Part shown: positions 59,901 to 64,000 of the stretch, in pieces | Numbering within the stretch: the first letter of the stretch is position 1 | How the letters are laid out: the number at the start of each line of letters is the position of its first letter | Position numbers and translations under genes: made by a program | Notes under the pieces: generated by a model | Told to the model about the DNA's origin: nothing | The model's input: the letters and a program-made list of their open reading frames with translations, nothing else | The model's database searches: none | DNA from: Haliotis asinina | Taxonomy: Eukaryota; Mollusca; Gastropoda; Lepetellida; Haliotidae | Direction: 5' to 3' | Assembly (NCBI RefSeq): GCF_037392515.1 | Contig: NC_090283.1 | Span: 12,034,501 to 12,098,500 of the forward strand | DNA length: 64,000 nt

Positions 59901-62281
59901 AAAATGTTAAGAGCTGTCAGGAAAGTATTACCTGTTCCAGTGGGCAGTTCTTGTACACCCCTACTCTGAGTATATGGTTGATGTACTCGCAGATCTTGTT
60001 GTCAAACACTATAGACTGGTTCTGGAAGTTACCCTGGAAACGTATCACAAGGTAAGTTACCATAGCAACACACAAATACTGAGACTAAGCAACAAAAATG
60101 ATTAGTTACCCTGAACACAAATATGTTATATTTTGGGTACAGAATACATGGTTTACTTTTTTAAATTTTAAGATGAAAGAGGTCTTCACTTAAGTAATTT
60201 TGTCAAAAACATATTCCTCTTTTCTTCAACAAACATTTAAGTTTTCAAAAAATGTAGACCAGGTAATATATATGGTGGAGTACAAATTTTGCAATTTTGT
60301 TAAAGTTTCCAAATATTGCCTTCTAAATTTCACACATGTGGAGTTTCTGACTCCTTGAAAGAGTCTAGATTAATAGTTGTTTCATAGTGCTAGCCCACTG
60401 AGGGTGTGGGTTTTACACTGACCACTGACTCACCGATGTGTATTCCACAAGCGTGTCAAACAACTGCACTAAAAGTGGTGCTGTCTTGTCTGAAATACTT
60501 GAATATAGTATATTGAGAAACCTTGTTGTCTCAGCAACTAGATTCACAGACTTGATATTGTCCGGTTGTTCCCTGAGGTAGTTCTGAAGGCCCTTGTGTT
60601 GATTGTCACACATGAGTCCGAGCACACGTAGCACAAGTTCTATAAAACCATCATCCTTGAAATCCAGCTCATCTGACATTGAGATGGCAGCATTTGTCAA
60701 TGCTGTAAGTTCCTCTTCATCCATGTCCTGTGAAGAATGGATGCAGGAATGAATGGCCATCAGAACAAATACACGAACAAAGGAATGACGGACCGAATGA
60801 ATGAATTGGGTGTGAACTGCTGTTCTGAACAAATATGAGACAATTTGTTTTCAAACCTGACTTAAAGGCAAGATGTTGGTGTTGACACTTAACTTTAAGT
60901 CTAGTTTGAAAACACAAGCAGTGTTGTATATCTTCAAACATACAGTTTATTTGGGCATGGGGTTATCAAGACTCATATTTGAATTGTCTCGGGTGGAGAT
61001 CAGCTTGAAAACACTAGCAGTGTTGTATATCTTCAAACATACAATTTGTTTGGACATGGGGTCATCAAGACTCGTATCTGAATTCCTCAGGTGGAGATCA
61101 GTTTGAAAACACAAGCAGTGTTGTATATCTTCAAACATCCAATTTGTTTGGACATGGGGTTATCAAGAGTCATATTTGAATTGCCTCAGGTGGAGATCAG
61201 TTTGAAAACACAAGCAGTGTTGTATATTATCTAACATATAATTTGTTTGGGCACTGGGCTATCAAGAGTCATATTTGAATTGCCTCAGGTGGAAATCAGT
61301 TTGAAAACACAAGCAGTGTTGTATATCATCTAACATATAATTTGTTTGGGCATGGGGTTATCAAGACTCATATTTGAATTGCCTCAGGTGGAGATCAGTT
61401 TGAAAACACAAGCAGTGTTGTATATCTTCAAACATCCAATTTGTTTGGGCATGGGTTTATCAAGACTCATATTTGAATTGCCTCAGGTGGAGATCAGTTT
61501 GAAAACACAAGCAGTGTTGTATATCTTCAAACATCCAATTTGTTTGGGCATGGGGTTATCAAGACTCATATTTGAATTGCCTCAGGTGGAGATCAGTTTG
61601 AAAACACAAGCAGTGTTGTATATCTTCAAACATACAATTTGTTTGGATTGCCTCAAGCGGAGATCAGTTTGCATATGGTACTAACATCTGCTCTGGTGCA
61701 TGGTGTCTATGGCTACATCAAGCTCTGACCAGGGCATACCAAAGATATCAGGATGAACCATAATATAACATTTAAGAAGAGTAGGTGATTTTCCATTCTG
61801 TAAGCATACCACTTGCCAATGCCAATTCATATGATAAAAAATAATATATATCTACAAAGATGAAACATTTCCAACGGAAGGGAACAAAATTTTAACATTT
61901 CTCTTAGTTTCCCTTCATCATCTGTTTCCTCCTTGGCTTCATCATCTGCATTTTATCAATCTTGTAAATCCAGTATCCCCTACTTTTTATTTATGGTATA
62001 TCATGCTGCCTCAGTGTTACTTGGTGCAGTACAACAGAACTAACCTCTATTTTGATGTCCACCTCATCAAGTGGCGCCACTTCTGACTTCTTCTTGGACT
62101 TGACCTTGCTGACTTCCATCTTGGTTGGTGGTGGACCACTTACCCCATTCATCATGCTACCATTGACAGCGACCTTGGGGGGTCCCAGACCCTGGGGGAT
62201 CATCAGGGTGTTTCCCCCCTTCCCCCCACTCATACGACTTGCTCGACTGATTGGCCGCTTCATAGAGCCACGAGACCCCAT
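37388..62281 (-). CDS. ITPR-like: IP3 receptor/ryanodine receptor-family calcium-release channel, C-terminal 806 residues (18 exons)
   Basis: Exons, 5' to 3' on the minus strand: 62281-62045, 60727-60434, 60033-59932, 59604-59509, 53491-53423, 50016-49908, 49764-49646, 48858-48689, 48335-48243, 46133-45978, 45017-44906, 43942-43819, 42627-42452, 41462-41310, 40966-40889, 40262-40143, 38978-38844 and 37465-37388 (TAA). All phases agree. The family forms tetrameric calcium-release channels of the endoplasmic reticulum. Order seen: disordered basic segment (1-79), RIH-associated region (80-266), helical coupling region (267-398), S1-S4 (399-560), S5 (561-588), pore loop (600-619), S6 (636-662), C-x2-C...H-x4-H zinc site (C681, C684, H701, H706), FFPLNRAMSL (about 745-754), C-terminal coiled coil. 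Closest to IP3 receptors by FEKHVKMEHN and RAMSL, but the luminal S5-pore loop is very short and the GGGVGD filter is replaced by IEGVYNV. The ligand-binding N-terminus lies off the window, so IP3 gating is not shown. Confidence 0.93.
37603..37772 (-). repeat. SINE-A copy
   Basis: (GTGA)n tail, 'tttagttttatgccgctttc', 'aacaatattccagcaatatc', 'acaggctacacacattattc', 'aacttttaaccacaaggc', in the last intron of the calcium-release channel gene. Confidence 0.85.
39402..39556 (+). repeat. SINE-A copy
   Basis: 'tgggttaaagtgtctgctcg', 'tcatgccgaagtcctggg', 'atattgctggaatactgc', tail 'catactcactcactt'. Confidence 0.85.
40143..40966 (-). CDS. ITPR-like: Calcium-release channel: zinc-binding linker exons
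   Basis: Exon 40966-40889 carries NCFIC and exon 40262-40143 carries FEKHVKMEHNQWAYLFFFIH. Together they hold the two cysteines and two histidines of the linker-domain zinc site that sits under the gate in IP3 and ryanodine receptors. NDYTALELYIANL follows, as '(E)YTGPESYVAEM' in IP3 receptors. Confidence 0.93.
40545..40793. mobile_element. Foldback element with CATATTTGGGATT ends
   Basis: Left arm 'catatttgggattgcacttt' + 'ctttgtgaagtacaaattct' and right arm 'agaatttgtatttcactaag' + 'aaagtgtaatcccaaatatg' form a stem of about 50 bases. The loop contains a smaller inverted pair (gccagcacacaaa / tttgtgtgctggc). Related ends at 44116-44190 and 10730-10785. Confidence 0.75.
41310..41462 (-). 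CDS. ITPR-like: Calcium-release channel: S6 exon
   Basis: 51 codons starting VMEPSLAGRDYHFHLGVTVF, then S6 (TVFFILITTIGLNIIFGIIV) and DTFSELRDNK. The gate-forming end 'LN(L/I)IFG(V/I)I(I/V)DTF..LR' is fully conserved with IP3 receptors, so the S6 gate looks normal even though the filter does not. Confidence 0.94.
42166..42301. repeat. G-rich minisatellite (GTGGGGTGGA)n
   Basis: About 135 bases of GGGGTGGAGT/GGAAGT units on the plus strand, which is the template strand for the calcium-release channel gene. Runs of four G at short spacing could form G-quadruplexes. Confidence 0.85.
42452..45017 (-). CDS. ITPR-like: Calcium-release channel: S3, S4, S5 and pore-loop exons
   Basis: Exon 45017-44906 has an acidic stretch (AKEENEDEEQKK) then EVKFFGFLTFYYI (S3). 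Exon 43942-43819 completes S3 and gives S4 with HLLHMAMLNQLLKRVIQAVT, matching 'LLDI..GVKTLRTIL.SVTHNG' and 'TLLNVIKSVTRNG' of the two sister families. Exon 42627-42452 gives S5, an 11-residue turn (RNVLTAAEGRH) and the pore helix CRTIYECLTTMIHHGLIEGV, then YN. Confidence 0.92.
43476..43640 (-). repeat. SINE-A copy
   Basis: 'gttgtatgctgctttcagc', 'gcacaccagaaatgggctcc', 'cacatggtacccatgtgggg', 'aaacactttaactacttga'. Confidence 0.8.
44116..44190. repeat. One arm of the CATATTTGGGATT foldback family
   Basis: 'ttatatttgggattacactt' and 'tagtaaagtacaaattctag' match the left arm at 40545; the right arm is not found nearby. Confidence 0.6.
45425..45930. repeat. Minisatellite (CTCTTCACAAACAACTCT)n
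   Basis: About 500 bases of 'ctcttcacaaacacctctct' and 'ctcttcacaaacaactctct' units, 15-18 bases each, ending less than 50 bases from the splice donor side of exon 46133-45978. Expansion could change intron length but not coding. Confidence 0.9.
45978..48335 (-). CDS. ITPR-like: Calcium-release channel: S1 and S2 exons
   Basis: Exon 48335-48243 encodes WVNILVMIVTVAIAFLVMIT (S1). Exon 46133-45978 encodes WPGAYYMTFILGGIHNILSL and MILISYFLSNH (S2), then a basic cytosolic segment FPGIKDFKRLWK. Confidence 0.88.
46160..46990. other. Intron, no gene seen
   Basis: AT-rich intron sequence of the calcium-release channel gene. A fragment 'ggctccacttacacaaagca' (46863) resembles the end of the foldback at 11390-11498; nothing else recognised. 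Confidence 0.4.
46998..47262 (-). repeat. SINE-B, nearly full-length copy
   Basis: 'gtgagtttagttttactctg', 'agctatatggcagcggtctg', 'ccagacaatccagtgatcaa', 'gacatgtgtcaaccaagtca', 'gggttgctgaaggcctattc', 'taccccgggacctttacg'. Confidence 0.9.
47727..47990 (-). repeat. SINE-B, nearly full-length copy
   Basis: Same blocks as the copy 500 bases away, with small deletions around 'agctatatgtctgtaaataa'; ends 'taccccgggaccttcacc'. Confidence 0.9.
48013..48164. repeat. 76-bp tandem duplication
   Basis: 'tagtgctaggctcctgggg' recurs exactly 76 bases later (48013 and 48089), and both units are otherwise identical through 'aaaaactgagcag'. A young duplication 80 bases from the donor of exon 48335-48243. 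Confidence 0.9.
48689..53491 (-). CDS. ITPR-like: Calcium-release channel: helical coupling exons before S1
   Basis: Exons 53491-53423 (EVMEYLDRDSIVQAMVVAYG), 50016-49908 (DVGFAYYHILCRMMDLHEEI), 49764-49646 (SIEVLKEDILQKIYFHV) and 48858-48689 (SSPSNKLRDFMDWSQDIIAD to NPLARFFVQSW). The order fits the IP3 receptor stretch from 'RPKELVEVIKKAY' through 'NIYILAHQLARHN' and 'EIVRLDRTMEQIVFPV' to the pre-S1 helix. Confidence 0.9.
48922..49065 (-). repeat. SINE-B fragment
   Basis: 'gggccagacaatccagtgat', 'gatcctgttagccacctctt' and 'gcgttgctgaaggaaaattc'; head and tail missing. Confidence 0.7.
49239..49645. repeat. 145-bp tandem repeat abutting a splice donor
   Basis: 'tttgg(c/t)(t/c)ttcatcttg' style units start near 49239, 49384 and 49529, 145 bases apart and almost identical. 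The third ends at 'gaaagttgcct', directly beside the donor of exon 49764-49646. The open frames on the minus strand (STSDQNKMKAKDSD) are chance. Confidence 0.9.
50098..50135. repeat. (GAT)n trinucleotide repeat
   Basis: About ten GAT triplets in an intron, preceded by a second short CAATGATGAT run at 50025. Confidence 0.85.
50322..50513 (-). repeat. (GAACATGATAGT)n microsatellite and SINE-A copy
   Basis: Four 12-base units at 50322-50376, then a diverged minus-strand SINE-A: 'accatattccagcaatacac', 'ggacttcataccatgtaacc', 'gaacacttgaacaaactctc'. The microsatellite occupies the position of the SINE tail. Confidence 0.7.
50520..51820. other. Intron, no gene seen
   Basis: AT-rich intron of the calcium-release channel gene; no exon-like segment or recognisable repeat. 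Confidence 0.45.
51822..51960 (-). repeat. SINE-A copy
   Basis: 'gagttcagcaatattccagc', 'gcgggggacaccagagatgg', 'gggcttcacatattgtacc', 'gctctaaccactgggtaccc'. Confidence 0.85.
52059..52195 (-). repeat. SINE-A copy
   Basis: (GTGA)3 tail, 'tagcaatattccagcaatat', 'gcagaaatgggcttcacaca', 'gtgggtatcatacccgggcc', head truncated. Confidence 0.85.
52200..53420. other. Intron, no gene seen
   Basis: AT-rich; a 118-codon open frame (52553-52909) has no family resemblance, splice context or repeat match and is treated as chance. Confidence 0.45.
53645..53730 (-). repeat. SINE-A 3' fragment
   Basis: (GTGA)n tail, 'ctatgccactttaagcaatt', 'ttccagcaataccaaagc', 'catcaggaacggc', then lost. Confidence 0.65.
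54560..54830 (-). repeat. Two adjacent SINE-A copies
   Basis: First copy 54560-54693 ('ccaatattccagcaatatca', 'actttaaccattagactacc'); second 54736-54830 ('gtgagtgagtgtagttttac', 'caccagaaatgggcaccaca'), which lacks its head. Confidence 0.75.
54840..55640. other. Intron, no gene seen
   Basis: AT-rich intron sequence with only short chance open frames. Confidence 0.4.
55650..56040 (-). repeat. Cluster of decayed SINE-B pieces
   Basis: 'ttgacagtccagtgactgac', 'tggaccagactatctagtga' and 'gacaagataatcccgtgatt' are three diverged versions of the same SINE-B block, each with flanking 'catcatgagcatcaatc'-like words, suggesting a tandem or nested cluster. Confidence 0.5.
56052..56158. mobile_element. 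Foldback element, GGCCTAGATTTTC family (copy 3)
   Basis: 'ggcctagattttcgaagatc', 'taagatagtcgtaagtgcca', 'ctatcttagcactaagagag' and a decayed right end 'acatgtaggcc'. Confidence 0.7.
56785..56905 (-). repeat. SINE-B fragment
   Basis: 'ttgcactcagcaatattcca', 'tggtagcagtctgtaac' and 'ggaccagacaatccagtgat', then decayed. Confidence 0.75.
57240..57730. repeat. Degenerate tandem repeat (AAACCAATCATCAAC-like)
   Basis: 'gtaaaccaatcatcaac' variants recur more than 15 times at irregular spacing, with two perfect 'cacatagggtaaacagtaaa' blocks around 57463-57500. Confidence 0.7.
57731..58670. other. Intron, no gene seen
   Basis: AT-rich intron of the calcium-release channel gene without supported features. 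Confidence 0.4.
58675..58880 (-). repeat. SINE-B copy, decayed
   Basis: 'gtctgaaccagaacatccag', 'tgattaacatcaagagcatg', 'aatcctgatagtcggctttt', 'ctattctaattcaggtcttc'. Confidence 0.65.
59213..59371. mobile_element. MITE-like element, family with TA target site (copy 2)
   Basis: Left 'tactgaggaaaaaaaaataa' and right 'ttattttttccctacggta' are inverted, as are inner arms 'gaaagcacaagtg' / 'cacttgtgcttta'. Homologous to 8817-8979. It lies 138 bases from the donor of exon 59604-59509. Confidence 0.65.
59509..60727 (-). CDS. ITPR-like: Calcium-release channel: RIH-associated domain exons
   Basis: Exons 60727-60434, 60033-59932 and 59604-59509. LGLMCDNQHKGLQNYLREQ matches the 'LCENHN..LQNFLR' signature of the RIH-associated domain shared by IP3 and ryanodine receptors, and LVEYTSGNFQNQSIV matches 'LTEY..GPC..NQ..IA'. 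The domain links ligand sensing to the pore region in the known structures. Confidence 0.92.
60885..61672. repeat. 99-bp minisatellite, about eight units
   Basis: 'ttgaaaacacaagcagtgtt' recurs at 61102, 61201, 61300, 61399, 61498 and 61597 in exact 99-base steps, with two diverged units to the left. 99 bases is 33 codons, so open frames run through on both strands (repeated LSRLIFELPQVEISLKTQ). Intronic, not coding. Confidence 0.93.
61770..62001. mobile_element. MITE-like element, AGTAGGGGA family (copy 2)
   Basis: Interior 'ccacttgccaatgccaattc' and 'tcatcatctgtttcctcctt' match 27797-28025; ends 'gagtaggtgatttt' and 'cagtatcccctacttttt' are inverted. It ends 44 bases from exon 62281-62045. 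Confidence 0.6.
62045..62281 (-). CDS. ITPR-like: Calcium-release channel, first exon in view: basic disordered linker
   Basis: 237 bases, phase 0 at both ends. It opens MGSRGSMKRPISRASRMSGG, is rich in Gly, Pro, Ser and Lys, and ends EVDIKIE. The ATG is the first codon after a CAG acceptor and need not be a start. KRPIS and SRAS are basic-residue kinase-type sites, as found in the regulatory segment of IP3 receptors just before the RIH-associated domain. Confidence 0.75.
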
Positions 62282-62399
62282 CTGTAGCAATAACAGTCAC
62301 TTTATACAACAGACATCTATTTACGCAAGAGGCAATGGCTGGTTATACATACCACTAAGGCAGCTAGAACAAGCAGACAACAAGGATTCTCTGTTCATC

Positions 62400-63590
62400 C
62401 AGATTCTCCAAAGGCAGAAGAGTAGGAACACTAGCATTCTCTGTTCCCCTCTAATCCCCATGGGAGGACCAGAAGGAACACTAGCATTCTCTATTCACCT
62501 CTAATCCCCATGGGAGGACCAGAAGGAACACTAGCATTCTCTATTCCCCTCTAATTCCAGTGAGAGGACCAGAAGGAATACTAGCATTCTCTGTTCCCCT
62601 CTAATTCCCGTGGGAGGACCAGAAGGAACACTAGCATTCTCTGTTCCCCTCTAATTCCAGTGAGAGGACCAGAAGGAACACTAGCATTCTCTGTTCCCCT
62701 ATAATTCCTGTAGGAGGACCAGAAGGAACACTAGCATTCTCTATTCCCCTCTAACCCATGGGGAGGCCAAAAGGAACACTAACATTCTCTATTTCCTTCT
62801 AATCACCAATTGAAGATCAAAAGGAACTCTAGCATTCTCTGTTCCCCTATAATCCCCATGGGAAGACCAAAAGGAACACTAGCATTCTCTATTCCCCTCT
62901 AACCCATGGGGAGACCAAAAGGAACACTAACATTCTCTATTCCCTTCTAATCACCAAATGAAGACCAAAAGGAACTCTAGCATTCTCTAGTCCCCTCTAA
63001 TCCCCATGGGGAGACTAAAAGGAACACTAGCATTCTCTATTCCCCATGGGAAGACCAGAAGGAACACTAGAATTCTCTATTCCCTTCTAATCCCCGTGGG
63101 AGGACCAGAAGGAACACTAGCATTCTCTATTCCCCTCTAACCCATGGGGAGACCAAAAGGAACACTAGCATTCTCTATTCCCTTCTAATCACCAAATGAA
63201 GACCAAAAGGAACTCTAGCATTCTCTAGTCCCCTCTAATCCCCATGGGGAGACCAAAAGGAACACTAGCATTCTCTATTCCCCTATAATCCCCATGGGAA
63301 GACCAGAAGGAACACTAGCATTCTCTATTCCCCTCTAACCCATGGGGAGACCAAAAGGAACACTAACATTCTCTATTCCCTTCTAATCACCAAGTGAAAA
63401 CCAAAAGGAACATTAGCATTCTCTATTCCCCTCTAATCCCCATGGGAAGACCAGAAGGAGAACAGGACTCATTTCTTCCCATCAAATCCCCAGTGGAAAA
63501 CTAGGAAGAGAACCGAAATCCTGTCTTCCCCTCAAACGCCCATGGGAAGACCAGAAGAAGAACAGGAGTCGTCTATTCCACTCAAATCCC
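62400..63590. repeat. 50-bp minisatellite, about 23 units
   Basis: 'ggaacactagcattctctgt' recurs every 50 bases from 62425 and 62475 on, each unit with 'tcccctctaatccccatggg'. A higher-order pattern is visible: variants with 'aacccatggggagacc' and 'tcaccaaatgaagaccaaaa' alternate in blocks of about 240-250 bases around 62750-63400. Confidence 0.92.
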
Positions 63591-64000
63591 CACTATGTGA
63601 CAATATTAAACATTCATGTATAAGACAAACTCTGCAAGCAAATCTAAAGTCATTTGTATAATGTTTCTCAACATACAATTGTTAACACAGAAAAGATAAA
63701 ATATAATAACATATGTATATCAGGAACAGTGATATATCTCCACACTGATGTAGAAGCTAGCAAAGTCTTGAATTGTCTCTAAGTTGACAAATTACAAGTG
63801 CAGGGGTTCAACTTTTTAAAAAGCCACTTGCCAGTGGAAAGCAAGAAAGTGTTTGTAACTTGTCTTGACTAATTTTCCACTTGCTCTGTTTTTTTTGACA
63901 TAATCATAGCGCATATTGATGTAATTATGAAAGAATAAATCAAAACGGTATTTGAAGTTAATGTTTACTGGACTATTTATCGTGAAGAGATAAATAGCAA
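63591..64000. other. Intron or flank, no gene seen
   Basis: AT-rich, upstream (on the minus strand) of the first visible exon of the calcium-release channel gene; presumably intron continuing past the window edge. Confidence 0.4.

Noticed and set aside
60873-61684. Repeat protein with 33-residue units
   Set aside because: Intronic 99-bp minisatellite whose unit happens to be divisible by three; flanking exons splice over it in phase.
62281-62281. ATG at the start of exon 62281-62045 as the gene's true start
   Set aside because: It follows a good CAG acceptor and a pyrimidine tract, and the family has well over a thousand residues before this point.
62052-62504. 150-codon open frame on the plus strand
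   Set aside because: Antisense of the calcium-release channel exon 62281-62045 plus minisatellite sequence.
62400-63590. CRISPR-like regular array
   Set aside because: Units are contiguous 50-bp minisatellite repeats without spacers, in an animal intron.

Overview
This is a stretch of animal nuclear DNA, AT-rich, with GT-AG introns and dense short repeats. Two tRNA-like SINE families with (GTGA)n-type tails, many small foldback elements and the kinds of genes present point to a mollusc, most likely a vetigastropod such as an abalone (Haliotis). That placement is from memory of those repeats, not from a search.

Four protein-coding genes can be read by joining exons whose splice sites and reading phases agree. 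(1) 31-2407, plus strand: the 3' end of an unrecognised gene (174 residues in view) ending in a Gly/Tyr-rich tail. (2) 5442-17489, plus: a coiled-coil protein with serially repeated coiled-coil exons and a C-terminal SPRY-like domain (455 residues in view, 5' end not found). (3) 19365-30230, plus: a complete eight-exon nicotinic-receptor-like Cys-loop channel subunit of 471 residues, with the 45-bp and 110-bp third and fourth exons typical of nicotinic receptor genes, but no vicinal cysteine pair and an unusual M2 pore helix. (4) 62281-37388, minus: the last 18 exons (806 residues) of an IP3 receptor/ryanodine receptor superfamily channel, from the RIH-associated region through six membrane segments to the C-terminal coiled coil. 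Its pore loop lacks the usual GGGVGD filter. Its first exons lie beyond the right edge.

Introns and intergenic DNA hold 5'-truncated LINE fragments (7.74-8.18 kb, 14.59-15.30 kb, 22.73-24.38 kb), a Tc1-like transposase fragment (3.13-3.73 kb), about 30 SINE copies, at least six families of foldback/MITE-like elements, and many minisatellites. Two minisatellites are built from real splice junctions: a 59-bp unit copies the splice donor of the channel's M2 exon, and a 38-bp unit copies the splice acceptor of a coiled-coil exon. No virus-like element, CRISPR array, rRNA or convincing tRNA gene was found.

The two channels suggest excitability and calcium-release functions, but the four genes are not an operon and I see no evidence that they work together. 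The most notable biology is the IP3R-like channel with a non-canonical selectivity filter, the orphan nicotinic-like subunit beside it, and the splice-site minisatellites.
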